Positions 35,119 to 43,415 of a DNA stretch of 64,000 nucleotides are shown here, in pieces. How positions within the stretch are numbered: the stretch's first letter is position 1; the number at the start of each line of letters is the position of its first letter. Source of the stretch: Lachnospiraceae bacterium NK4A144. Its GTDB lineage: Bacteria > Bacillota > Clostridia > Lachnospirales > Lachnospiraceae. The translations under genes were made by a program, and so were the position numbers. Under the pieces are notes generated by a model, which saw only the letters and a list, made by a program, of their open reading frames with translations, searched no databases and was not told the DNA's origin. The stretch covers positions 248,001-312,000 of the forward strand of contig AUJT01000002.1 in assembly GCA_000424365.1 (NCBI GenBank). Reading direction: 5' to 3'.

Positions 35119-36103
35119 TGAGCTGTCTCTCAATCTGCTCTGAAATGTTATTCAGAATATCATGGTATGTACCGGTCATACTGAAACCGGCTGCCTTTTT
35201 GTGACCGCCGCCGCCAAAAAGCTGTGCGATCTTTGAGACATCGACTTTGTCATTAGAACGCATGGAAACCTTGTATAAAAGCTGCTCATGAGAGCTCTCA
35301 TACATAAATATCGCAACATCTACGCCCTTTGTATGTAAAAGCTGATTTACTATTCCTTCAAAGTCGGTATTCTTTGCGTTGTAAAACTCCATGACTTTAT
35401 GATCTACAACAGAAGCGATACATCTGCCACCCATGAAAAGGATGCTTTCCATAACCGCTCTGCCCATGATCTGGTTCTGCAGATAGGTCTTTTCATAGAA
35501 AGTCCTGTCAATGATATCTGTAAAGTCAAATCCGAAGTCTATGAGCTTACCAACGATCTCAAGTGTACGCCTGGAAGTATTGCTGTACTGCATTACACCT
35601 GTATCATGGATGATTCCTGTGTAAAGGCACTTTGCGATATCCACATCGATCTTATCTTCGTCTATCAGCTCAAACACAAGCTCTGACGTGGAGCTTGCTG
35701 TCGGCACGATGTAAGTATATCTGCCAAATCCGGTATTACTGATATGATGATCGATGCATGCTGTTGTCTTTGCACGTGTGAAATACTCACCTGCAAGTCC
35801 GAGTCTGCCAAGATCGCCGAGATCCATAGCTATAAACAGATCAAGGCTCTCAAACTCCTGCTTCTCACCCATGAAATTTGCAGGATCAAGTTTTACCGGC
35901 CACTGGATCTCGTCAAAGCCCTTAAGATCTGCAAAGATTTCTGCCGGATGCTCAAGGAATAGTGTGACCTTCTTTTCCGGCCATACCTTTTTAAGATAAT
36001 TATAAAGAGCAAGCGTCGATCCGACCGCGTCACCGTCCGGACGGACATGGCCTGCTATACCAATAGTTTCTGCCCCTTCGACTAACTCACTTAAATTAAA
36101 CAT
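35102..36103 (-). CDS. nrnA: DHH-family phosphoesterase (NrnA-type oligoribonuclease/pAp phosphatase)
   Basis: A 333-residue DHH/DHHA1 protein. The metal-binding motifs are GHVRPDGDAVGSTL, FIAMDLGD, ACIDHHISN and YTGIIHDTG; the C-terminal DHHA1 domain ends in GGGHKKAAGFSM. NrnA degrades nanoRNAs and dephosphorylates pAp. ATG at 36103 is set by GAAAGGGAAGAT. Between rbfA and truB, its usual position in Firmicutes. Confidence 0.93.
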   Translation of the reverse strand: MFNLSELVEGAETIGIAGHVRPDGDAVGSTLALYNYLKKVWPEKKVTLFLEHPAEIFADLKGFDEIQWPVKLDPANFMGEKQEFESLDLFIAMDLGDLGRLGLAGEYFTRAKTTACIDHHISNTGFGRYTYIVPTASSTSELVFELIDEDKIDVDIAKCLYTGIIHDTGVMQYSNTSRRTLEIVGKLIDFGFDFTDIIDRTFYEKTYLQNQIMGRAVMESILFMGGRCIASVVDHKVMEFYNAKNTDFEGIVNQLLHTKGVDVAIFMYESSHEQLLYKVSMRSNDKVDVSKIAQLFGGGGHKKAAGFSMTGTYHDILNNISEQIERQLNEKRN

Positions 36104-36118
36104 ATCTTCCCTTTCAAA

Positions 36119-36185
36119 AGGCGGACCTACCCGCCTGTCCCTTCGTCTAATGATAAACGGTTTCCGACAGGTGGGCAAGTCCGCC
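36119..36185. repeat. Long imperfect inverted repeat between rbfA and nrnA
   Basis: Arms GGCGGAC...CCCGCCTGTC and GACAGGTGGG...GTCCGCC pair over 7 + 10 bp (one G-T) around a 26-base loop. In the leftward mRNA it would form a stable intercistronic hairpin just before the nrnA ribosome site. May be an mRNA processing/stabilising structure or a dispersed palindromic repeat. Confidence 0.65.
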
Positions 36186-36197
36186 CCTCACTTTTTA

Positions 36198-36593
36198 TTA
36201 TTCTTCGTCTATGTTATTTTCAGAATGTGCAGCTTTTTCTGCATCTTCTTTCATAACTTCGTCGATTCTCTTTGCCATATCTACACCATACTGAATGGAT
36301 TCATCCATGACAAATTTTAATTCCGGAGTATTACGGAGATTTACAATCCTCGCAAGCTCATGACGAATGAAACCCTTTGCGGAATTTAAGCCCGCAAGAG
36401 TATTCTCTCTCTCCTCCTCGCCGCCGAGCACACTGATATAAACCTTACAGGTCTTCAGATCCGGCGCTACATATACATCCATTACTGAGGTCATGAGACC
36501 CACTCTGGGGTCCTTTACTTCACGGATTATAGAAGAAAGAGCACGCATTACTTCACCGTTTATCCGGTTATTCTTGGTACTGTTTTTTCTCAT
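36198..36593 (-). CDS. rbfA: Ribosome-binding factor A
   Basis: A 131-residue RbfA that matures the 5' end of 16S rRNA and helps 30S assembly. Opening NRINGEVMRALSSIIREVKDPRVG; KVYISVLG and ARIVNLRNTPELKFVMDESIQYG are typical KH-like core sequences. It follows infB by three bases in the nusA-infB-rbfA order. Confidence 0.95.
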   Translation of the reverse strand: MRKNSTKNNRINGEVMRALSSIIREVKDPRVGLMTSVMDVYVAPDLKTCKVYISVLGGEEERENTLAGLNSAKGFIRHELARIVNLRNTPELKFVMDESIQYGVDMAKRIDEVMKEDAEKAAHSENNIDEE

Positions 36594-36596
36594 ATA

Positions 36597-39503
36597 TTAG
36601 TCTCTCGCAACCTCAACCATCTTGTAGCACTCTACAGTATCGAGTTCCTTAACATCATTGAAGTCTTCAAATACAAGACCGCACTCGTAGCCTTCTCTTA
36701 CTTCCTTTACGTCATCCTTGAATCTCTTCAGGCTGGCAAGCTTTCCTTCATGGATAAGCTCTCCGTCTCTCATGATCCTTACGCTGCAGCCTCTCTCAAC
36801 GATACCGCCTGTAACATATGAACCTGCGATATTACCGATCTGGCTGGCCTTAAAGATCTGGCGAATCTCTGCGTGACCGATGATCTTCTCTTCGAATACA
36901 GGAGCAAGGAGACCCTTCATAGCAGACTCAACTGCGTCGATTGCCTGATAGATGACGCTGTACAGATGGATATCTACATCTTCTGTCTCAGCTGTCTGCT
37001 TTGCAAGTGCATCAGGACGAACATTAAATCCGATGATGACCGCATTGGAAGCGCTCGCAAGGATTACGTCGGACTCATTGATGGCACCTACACCACCGTG
37101 GATAACCTTCAGAGCAACTTCGTCATTTGAAAGCTTGAGGAGTGACTGCTTAAGTGCTTCTACAGAACCCTGTACATCAGCCTTGATGATGACATTGAAT
37201 TCCTTAAGATCACCCTCTTTGATCTGTGAGTACAGATCATCAAGAGACATTCTCTGCTTTGTCTCACGGAGAAGTTCTTTCTTATGCTGTTCCTTGAAGG
37301 TCTCAGCAAATTCCTTACCTTCCTTATCTGTCTCAGGAGAGATAAAGATCTCGCCTGCTTCCGGAACATCATCAAGTCCGAGGATCTCTGCCGGAGTGGA
37401 CGGACCTGCTTCCTTGATACGCTTACCGTTCTCATCAGTCATCGCACGAACACGTCCGTGGCATGCGCCTACAGCGATGAAGTCACCTACGTGAAGTGTT
37501 CCCTTCTGAACGAGGATAGAAGCTACAGGACCTCTTCCCTTATCAAGCTGAGCCTCGATTACGAGACCTCTTGCCTTTCTGTTTGCGTTTGCTTTGAGCT
37601 CGAGCATATCTGCTGAAAGAAGGATCATCTCAAGGAGCTGATCGATTCCCTCACCGCTCTTAGCTGAAACCGGTACGAATACTGTTGATCCGCCCCAATC
37701 CTCAGGAATAAGCTCATACTCAGCAAGCTCCTGCTTTACACGATCGATGTTTGCACTGGGCTTATCGATCTTGTTTACAGCTACGATGATATCTACACCT
37801 GCTGCCTTTGCGTGGTTGATAGCTTCTACTGTCTGAGGCATTACACCATCATCAGCTGCTACTACAAGTACAGCGATATCTGTGGAGTTTGCACCACGCA
37901 TACGCATTGCTGTAAATGCTTCGTGTCCGGGTGTATCAAGGAATGTGATCTTACGATCCTGGATCTTAACCATGTAAGCACCGATCGCCTGTGTGATACC
38001 ACCTGACTCTTTATCTGTCACATGTGTCTGACGGATCTTATCAAGGAGTGAAGTCTTACCGTGGTCAACGTGACCCATGACGCAGACAACCGGAGGTCTC
38101 TTTGTCATTGTGCTCTCGTCTTCTTCGTCTTCCTTGAGAAGTTCTGCGATAACATCGACTTTCTTTTCATGCTCACAGAGAATATCATATTCTGCTGCGA
38201 TATTTTCTGCTTCTTCATAGCTAAGCTCGGAGTTAAGTGTAACAACCTGACCTGCGAGGAACAGCTTCTTGATGATCTGAGCCGACTGGATCTTCATATG
38301 ATCAGCGAGCTCACGGATCGTAAGTGTATCCGGAATTGTGATCACCTTGATCTCTTCTTCAACAGGCTTCTCAACCGGAGCAGGCTTGTGGAAACCATGA
38401 GGATTGAACTTCTTCCTTGCTCTCTCCTCCATGTTTGCCTCAGCTACTGCCTCTTTTCTTCTTCTTGCTTCGGACTGTCTTCTGCGGTCTGCGTCATAAC
38501 GGTGTCCCTGTGCGCCTCCGCGTCCTCCTGGTGCCGGTGCGGGTGCACCAGCTCCTGCAAAGCTGTTGCGGCTGTTCTGGTTCTGGTTGAAGGAACCCGG
38601 TCTTGCAGGGCCTCTAGAATTGCCCGGACGACCATTATTATTGCCAGAATTGCGGTTACCATTCTGAGCGTATGTTCCACGCTGGCCACCGCCCTGGTTA
38701 TTGTTCTGTCCAAACGGTCTGCGCTGTCCGTTGTTGTTCGAACGATTGCCATAGCTGCCTCTTCCCTGACCGTTAGAGGAACGGTTATTGTTGTTTCCGC
38801 TGCCGTTTCCGTTTGATGCGGTCTTTTTCATTGCTGCCATATTGGCATATACATTACCGATAACTCTCTTGATCGGGCTGTTCTGCTCTGTGGAAGCTGT
38901 GCTTTCCTTTGCAGCTTCTTCTGCAGCCGGCTTCTCAACTGAAACTTCCTTCTTTTCAACTACAGCCTCTGCAGCCTTCGGAGCTGCTTTTTCCTCTGAA
39001 GGAGTATGTGCATTATTCTGTACAGGCGCAGCTGTCTTTGCTGTAGTCTCAGCTGCTTTTTCCTCGTTCACAGAATCCTTCTTAAATCCTTCAAAAGCAT
39101 CCGGTGAAGCTACTTCTGTATGCTGGAAAGGCTTTCTTGCCTTCGGCTGCTCGATCTTTCCGTTACTGATCTTCACGATCTGACGACCACCGTTATTACT
39201 CTTATTTCCGCGTCCGGTATTATTGGTAGCGAAAATAATGTGCTTTTTCTTTTTTACTTTATTGTCGCCCTCAGCACCGTTTGTTGCCTTTTCTGCCGGC
39301 TTTGCTTCGCCGTCTGCTTTCTTCGGTGCTTCGCCGCCAAACTTTGATCTTACCATATCAATGTACTTATCATCGATACTGCTCATATGATTGGCAACGT
39401 CTGCGCCGTTTGAATTAAGGTACTCAACTACATCTTTATTTGATACGTTGATTCCCTTTTCCTTAAGTTCTTTTGTAAGCTTTAAAATCTGCATTTTTGC
39501 CAT
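36597..39503 (-). CDS. infB: Translation initiation factor IF-2, with a long Asn/Gly/Arg-rich linker
   Basis: A 968-residue IF-2, which places fMet-tRNA on the 30S subunit using GTP. Residues 1-~55 are the IF2N helix domain. About 60-230 is an Ala/Glu/Lys-rich disordered region; ~230-345 is extremely Asn/Gly/Arg/Gln-rich, low complexity. A second IF2N unit ([17 protein letters not shown]) precedes the G domain at ~465-635: [23 protein letters not shown]. Domains II-IV follow to the fMet-binding C-terminal barrel ([18 protein letters not shown]). The stop/start overlaps ylxQ by one base. Confidence 0.97.
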   Translation of the reverse strand: MAKMQILKLTKELKEKGINVSNKDVVEYLNSNGADVANHMSSIDDKYIDMVRSKFGGEAPKKADGEAKPAEKATNGAEGDNKVKKKKHIIFATNNTGRGNKSNNGGRQIVKISNGKIEQPKARKPFQHTEVASPDAFEGFKKDSVNEEKAAETTAKTAAPVQNNAHTPSEEKAAPKAAEAVVEKKEVSVEKPAAEEAAKESTASTEQNSPIKRVIGNVYANMAAMKKTASNGNGSGNNNNRSSNGQGRGSYGNRSNNNGQRRPFGQNNNQGGGQRGTYAQNGNRNSGNNNGRPGNSRGPARPGSFNQNQNSRNSFAGAGAPAPAPGGRGGAQGHRYDADRRRQSEARRRKEAVAEANMEERARKKFNPHGFHKPAPVEKPVEEEIKVITIPDTLTIRELADHMKIQSAQIIKKLFLAGQVVTLNSELSYEEAENIAAEYDILCEHEKKVDVIAELLKEDEEDESTMTKRPPVVCVMGHVDHGKTSLLDKIRQTHVTDKESGGITQAIGAYMVKIQDRKITFLDTPGHEAFTAMRMRGANSTDIAVLVVAADDGVMPQTVEAINHAKAAGVDIIVAVNKIDKPSANIDRVKQELAEYELIPEDWGGSTVFVPVSAKSGEGIDQLLEMILLSADMLELKANANRKARGLVIEAQLDKGRGPVASILVQKGTLHVGDFIAVGACHGRVRAMTDENGKRIKEAGPSTPAEILGLDDVPEAGEIFISPETDKEGKEFAETFKEQHKKELLRETKQRMSLDDLYSQIKEGDLKEFNVIIKADVQGSVEALKQSLLKLSNDEVALKVIHGGVGAINESDVILASASNAVIIGFNVRPDALAKQTAETEDVDIHLYSVIYQAIDAVESAMKGLLAPVFEEKIIGHAEIRQIFKASQIGNIAGSYVTGGIVERGCSVRIMRDGELIHEGKLASLKRFKDDVKEVREGYECGLVFEDFNDVKELDTVECYKMVEVARD

Positions 39504-39820
39504 TAAGTATTACCCTCCCTGGACAGACGTTTCACAATCTCATTCGCAAATCCCGGATCCAGGACTGCAACAGACACTCTGGTCTCTTTACCCAAAGCAT
39601 GTCCCACTGCGTCCATGGTTCCGTGTTCAAAACATGGAACGTTGTAATATGTACATTTATCACGAAATTTCTTTTTTGTTCTCTCTGAAGCATCACGTGT
39701 GACAAGAACCACACAGGCCTTGCCTTCCTTTATTGCCTTCAAAACGGCGAATTCTCCACTCGCCATCTTTCCGGCCCGCTGCGCAAGCCCCAAAAGAGAA
39801 TCTATTTTACTCGATTCCAA
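39503..39820 (-). CDS. ylxQ: L7Ae-family ribosomal-type protein (YlxQ)
   Basis: A 105-residue L7Ae/L30e-fold RNA-binding protein: [55 protein letters not shown]7Ae-type proteins bind kink-turn RNA. Between ylxR and infB as in other Firmicutes; its start overlaps the ylxR end by 14 bases. Confidence 0.93.
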   Translation of the reverse strand: MESSKIDSLLGLAQRAGKMASGEFAVLKAIKEGKACVVLVTRDASERTKKKFRDKCTYYNVPCFEHGTMDAVGHALGKETRVSVAVLDPGFANEIVKRLSREGNT

Positions 39821-40097
39821 GCTCTTTGAACTCCTTTATGAGATGATCCACTGTGTTCTGTCCTGCCGGGATCTTGAACGATCTTTCCAGTCCTTTGCGG
39901 TCTATTGCCGCTTTCAGACATTTCTCCTGCCTGCAGATATAAGCGCCCCGCCCATTTGCACGTCCGGTAGGATCGAGTTTTATTTCTCCTTCCGGTGTCC
40001 TCACGATTCTTATCAGTTCCTTTTTGGAACGAATCGTATTACATCCTATGCACTTGCGCGTAACCTCTTTTTTCTTATCAGGCTGGTTTGTTTTCAT
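39807..40097 (-). CDS. ylxR: YlxR/RnpM-family RNA-binding protein
   Basis: A 96-residue DUF448 protein. RKCIGCNTIRSKKELIRIVR and GRANGRGAYICRQEKCL are the family signatures with paired Cys. In related bacteria YlxR (RnpM) binds RNase P RNA. ATG at 40097 is 13 bases after GGAGG, a long spacing; no better start is present in frame. Confidence 0.92.
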   Translation of the reverse strand: MKTNQPDKKKEVTRKCIGCNTIRSKKELIRIVRTPEGEIKLDPTGRANGRGAYICRQEKCLKAAIDRKGLERSFKIPAGQNTVDHLIKEFKELGIE

Positions 40098-40156
40098 CGG
40101 GGACAGATTCCTCCAACTGCATCTGCGTCTGCTCATTTGCAAACAATTTGTGAGAT

Positions 40157-41428
40157 TTATTCTTCTGTTTCCTCTACAGCTTCTTCATTATCTGCATCGG
40201 ATTCCTCAACTGAAATCTCGTCGTCAACGATCTCCTCTACAGCATCCTCAGATACTTCTTCGGATTCCTCTGTAAATTCACCGTCTTCTGTATATTCATC
40301 ATCTTCGTACTCGTCATCCTCATCAGAGAGATAATCCTCCATGCGGAATCCGGGTGCATCCTTAGCCTGTGTTTCAGACTTGATGTCGATCTTAAATCCT
40401 GTAAGTCGTGCTGCAAGACGTGCATTCTGACCTTCACGTCCGATAGCGAGTGAAAGCTGATAATCAGGTACTACAACCTTAGCTGTCTTCTCGTCACCAT
40501 CAACGATAACAGATACGACCTTTGCAGGTGAAAGAGCGTTTTCGATAAAGATCGCAGGGTTCTCATCCCAATTGATGATATCGATCTTCTCACCGCCAAG
40601 CTCCTCAACTACTGCATTTACGCGGGCACCGCTGATACCTACGCAGGCACCTACTGCATCTACGTCAGGATTGTTGCTCCATACAGCCATCTTTGTACGT
40701 GAGCCGGCCTCTCTGGAAATGCCCTTGATCTCAACTGTTCCGTCGGAAACTTCTGCAACCTCTGTCTCAAACAGACGACGTACGAGTTCCGGGTGAGTTC
40801 TGGAAACCAGGATTCTCGGTCCCTTTGAGGAATTACGAACCTCAAGTACGTAAACCTTTACGTGATCATTCGGATTCAGGATCTCTCCTGCAACCTGCTC
40901 ATTCTCAGACAGGAATGCATCTGCATGACCAAGGTTCACGCTGATATTCTTACCAATGAAACGCTGAACCACACCGGTAATAACCTCGTGTTCCTTACCA
41001 ATGAATTCATTGTAAACAGCGTTGCGCTCTTCCTCACGGATCTTCTGCAGGATAACGTTCTTTGCGCTCTGTGCTGCGATACGTCCGAAGTTCTGGCTCT
41101 TAAGCTCAACCTTTACTGTATCGCCAACGCTTACTGACGGCTTGATAGCCATTGCGTCATCCGGGCTGATCTCTGTGAGAGGATCTGTGACATCCTGTAC
41201 AACTGTCTTTTCCGCATAAAGGAAGAAAGAGCAGTCCTCCCGATTCAGGTCACAGTGTATATTCTCTGTCTTTCCATAATTACTCTTGCATGCGATCATA
41301 AGTGAATTTTCAATCGCATCCAGAAGAATATCTCTGCTGATGTCCTTCTCTTTTTCAAGGATATCAAGGGCCTGTCTCAGTTCACTTGCTGCAGTCGCCT
41401 GAGCGTCCTCTGTCTTTTTCTTTCTCAT
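40157..41428 (-). CDS. nusA: Transcription termination/antitermination factor NusA
   Basis: A 423-residue NusA. The N-terminal RNAP-binding domain (ALDILEKEKDISRDILLDAIENSL) is followed by S1 (TGVVQRFIGKNISVNLG), and two KH domains (SRTHPELVRRLFE...VGACVGISGARV; SLAIGREGQNARLAARLTGFKIDI). The last ~60 residues are almost entirely acidic (Asp/Glu). Start overlaps the rimP stop (ATGA), giving coupled translation. Confidence 0.97.
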   Translation of the reverse strand: MRKKKTEDAQATAASELRQALDILEKEKDISRDILLDAIENSLMIACKSNYGKTENIHCDLNREDCSFFLYAEKTVVQDVTDPLTEISPDDAMAIKPSVSVGDTVKVELKSQNFGRIAAQSAKNVILQKIREEERNAVYNEFIGKEHEVITGVVQRFIGKNISVNLGHADAFLSENEQVAGEILNPNDHVKVYVLEVRNSSKGPRILVSRTHPELVRRLFETEVAEVSDGTVEIKGISREAGSRTKMAVWSNNPDVDAVGACVGISGARVNAVVEELGGEKIDIINWDENPAIFIENALSPAKVVSVIVDGDEKTAKVVVPDYQLSLAIGREGQNARLAARLTGFKIDIKSETQAKDAPGFRMEDYLSDEDDEYEDDEYTEDGEFTEESEEVSEDAVEEIVDDEISVEESDADNEEAVEETEE

Positions 41429-41730
41429 TCTTCAATCTCCTTTTCGGAATTTCCGTCACCTTCATCAGGATCTACCATAAATCCGGGTGAACTTATCTCC
41501 ATTGTATAAGCATCTTCAATATAATCTTCCTGATCCAGCTTTTTGCTGACTATCCTGCTGACAAGGACACAATCATCGATCGTGATCCCGCCGGGCTTAT
41601 TGATATAAGCTCTCAGGTAATAGTTTCCATTTTCCTTTACGTACTCAGTCCTGATAAGTTCAAATCCATTGTCATCAGTAACCGGTTTTACAATCGTTGC
41701 GAATTTTTCTGCAATCTGCTGCTCAGTCAT
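41425..41730 (-). CDS. rimP: Ribosome maturation factor RimP, lacking the C-terminal domain
   Basis: A 101-residue protein holding only the RimP N-terminal domain. NGFELIRTEYVKENGNYYLRAYINKPGGITIDDC and EDAYTMEISSPGF are canonical, but the family continues ~60 more residues (the SH3-like domain after SSPGLxRPL). Here the protein ends with an acidic stretch (DPDEGDGNSEKEIEE). ATG at 41730 is set by GGAGGTAAA. The stop overlaps the nusA start, so the missing domain is not in the next bases. Normal RimP binds S12 and helps mature the 30S head. Whether this short form works is unknown. Confidence 0.9.
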   Translation of the reverse strand: MTEQQIAEKFATIVKPVTDDNGFELIRTEYVKENGNYYLRAYINKPGGITIDDCVLVSRIVSKKLDQEDYIEDAYTMEISSPGFMVDPDEGDGNSEKEIEE

Positions 41731-41763
41731 TTTACCTCCGGTCGCGGCATATCCGCGCACATA

Positions 41764-41792
41764 AGAAAAGTGGGCTCTTTGGAAGCCCACTT
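41764..41792 (-). terminator. Terminator between rluA-type gene and rimP
   Basis: Minus-strand stem AAGTGGGCT / AGCCCACTT with a 7-base loop and TTCTT following, 24 bases after the pseudouridine-synthase stop. Confidence 0.8.
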
Positions 41793-41815
41793 AACACCTA
41801 CATAGCAAAACTATA

Positions 41816-42799
41816 TCACCCGTGTGTGTCATCGTCAAGGCGTTTTTGTCTATTTATGCGGAATGCTGGAAAATCAGAAGGTAATTTTGCCTCTATACAA
41901 TACTGTTTTCCTTCAAACGGCTGCGTAAAGATCAGCCTTTCCGCATGAAGCATCGCACGAGCGTATCTGTCATCCGCTTTACCATATATAGGGTCACCGA
42001 TAAGAGGATGCCCTGCCGCTGCCATATGGACACGGATCTGATGTGTTCTCCCTGTAAGTATTTCGGCCTCTACAAGCGACATCTTTATCCCATTTTCTAC
42101 GGTTTGTTCAATAACACGATATCGCGTGAGGGCAGGTTTTCCGATCGGTGGTTCGACAATCTGCTGTTTCATGAGCACTCCGGTCACCGGACCGATGGGC
42201 AATGAGATTTCATTCCATCCGTTGTTTTCTTCAGCCGTGAAATGTCCAAAAACAGCTGCGAGATAAACCTTTCTGCAGATATTTTCATCTTTCTCACGAA
42301 ACAGCCTGCCCGCTGCCGGTCTGTTTTTCGCAAACATGAGAACTCCTGACGTATCCTTATCAAGCCTACCCACCGCACGGGGTATCACATCAATGCCACT
42401 TTCTTTATAATAATATGTGAGAAAATTTGCCTCAGAATCAAAGTAATGTCCATGTGACGGATGAACCACCGTCCCTGCTGGCTTGTCTACGATCACCAGA
42501 TCCTGATCTTCATATAGTATCTTCAAAGGACCTTCGCAGGGCACTATCCGTTCTTCATTAGATTTTTCATCAGCCAAAGTTACTCTTATTATATCCCCAG
42601 GCTGAGCCCGATCCTTTACCGTCACTTTTTTCTCATGACCGTCAGAAAATATAAGCCTTATCCCACCCTCGTGAAATTTCGCATGGCTTATCTCTCCTAC
42701 CGTAAGCTTCATCTTTGTTTTCAGAAGCTTTCCTATTATTCCATTAACTGTTTCGGGCATGTCTGCTTCCCGAACTATATATTCAAGAATCCTGTCCAT
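41816..42799 (-). CDS. RluA-family 23S/tRNA pseudouridine synthase
   Basis: A 327-residue RluA-type synthase. An N-terminal S4-like RNA-binding part (GKLLKTKMKLTVGEISHAK) precedes the catalytic domain: VIVDKPAGTVVHPSHG, AVGRLDKDTSGVLMFAKN (Asp nucleophile), EILTGRTHQIRVHMAAAGHPLIGDPIYG. The target uridine cannot be told from sequence. Lies between tandem tRNA-Glu genes and rimP, followed by a terminator. Confidence 0.92.
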   Translation of the reverse strand: MDRILEYIVREADMPETVNGIIGKLLKTKMKLTVGEISHAKFHEGGIRLIFSDGHEKKVTVKDRAQPGDIIRVTLADEKSNEERIVPCEGPLKILYEDQDLVIVDKPAGTVVHPSHGHYFDSEANFLTYYYKESGIDVIPRAVGRLDKDTSGVLMFAKNRPAAGRLFREKDENICRKVYLAAVFGHFTAEENNGWNEISLPIGPVTGVLMKQQIVEPPIGKPALTRYRVIEQTVENGIKMSLVEAEILTGRTHQIRVHMAAAGHPLIGDPIYGKADDRYARAMLHAERLIFTQPFEGKQYCIEAKLPSDFPAFRINRQKRLDDDTHG

Positions 42800-42841
42800 T
42801 CACACACTTTCTTAAGAACAAACTCCTGGCCAAAGGCGACG

Positions 42842-42879
42842 CAAAAAGCAAACCGCCAAGACCTAAGTCCTGACGGTTT
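42842..42879 (-). terminator. Terminator after the tRNA-Glu pair
   Basis: Minus-strand hairpin AAACCGTCAGGAC / GTCTTGGCGGTTT (one mismatch), 4-base loop, then GCTTTTTG; 14 bases after the second tRNA. Confidence 0.85.
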
Positions 42880-42892
42880 CCCAAGGGTTGAG

Positions 42893-42964
42893 TAGCTCGT
42901 ATCGGAATCGAACCGGTGTTTTCGCCGTGAGAGGGCGACGTCTTAGCCTCTTGACCAACGAGCC
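42893..42964 (-). tRNA. tRNA-Glu (anticodon CUC), copy 2 in transcription order
   Basis: 72 bases forming a full cloverleaf: acceptor GGCTCGT/ACGAGCT (terminal G-U), D-arm GTC...GAC, anticodon stem TCGCC/GGCGA with loop CTCTCAC, so anticodon CUC reading GAG. T-arm ACCGG-TTCGATT-CCGAT has a C-A mismatch at 50-64. CCA is not encoded. Identical to the neighbour 25 bases away. Confidence 0.93.
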
Positions 42965-42989
42965 ATATCAACAATATTAAGATGTAAAA

Positions 42990-43061
42990 TAGCTCGTATC
43001 GGAATCGAACCGGTGTTTTCGCCGTGAGAGGGCGACGTCTTAGCCTCTTGACCAACGAGCC
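42990..43061 (-). tRNA. tRNA-Glu (anticodon CUC), copy 1 in transcription order
   Basis: Same 72-base sequence as 42893-42964, including the T-stem mismatch and lack of encoded CCA. Transcribed first from the promoter at 43115-43143; both tRNAs share one terminator. Confidence 0.93.
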
Positions 43062-43114
43062 ATAAGCTATCTGCGCTTTTCAAAATCTTTTGTTCCGCGT
43101 CAGACGCAAGAAAG

Positions 43115-43143
43115 ATAATACCTCGTATTTGGAATTAATGCAA
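43115..43143 (-). promoter_or_regulatory. Sigma-A promoter of the tRNA-Glu pair
   Basis: Minus strand TTGCAT, 17 bases, TATTAT; 54 bases before the first tRNA base. Confidence 0.8.
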
Positions 43144-43415
43144 GCACTTTTTTTAATTTTTTTAAAAATCTCTCCAATTTAATTTTTATTATATTCCAAA
43201 ACCCAGTAAATACTCGTGTTCTACCACATTCATTTTCAAACTAATTACATGTATATTTTCCCGATAGCACAGTTAAAAAATCAATCACATAGCTCGCTAT
43301 GCTCATGATTTTTTAACTGCACCCTCGAAAAAATATCCTATGGAATTAGTTCAAATCTGAATGTGTCAGCACACTAGGCTTTTCAGCATTTTTGCATTAG
43401 ATACTATATGTCTTC
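43144..43415. other. AT-rich spacer between polC and the tRNA promoter
   Basis: 272 bases without coding signal. The main feature is the 50-base palindrome at 43270-43319. Confidence 0.6.
43270..43319. repeat. 50-base nested palindrome downstream of polC
   Basis: Outer 14-bp arms CAGTTAAAAAATCA / TGATTTTTTAACTG enclose a second perfect 6-bp stem CATAGC-TC-GCTATG. It probably works as the polC terminator in RNA; A/T-rich outer arms make it symmetric, so it could serve both strands. Confidence 0.7.

Noticed and set aside
38061-38816. A 251-codon plus-strand open frame, Cys/Ser/Val-rich
   Set aside because: Antisense shadow of the low-complexity and G-domain region of infB.
42893-43061. Two near-identical units suggesting a CRISPR-like or mobile repeat
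   Set aside because: Each unit folds as a tRNA-Glu; the repetition is a tRNA duplication.
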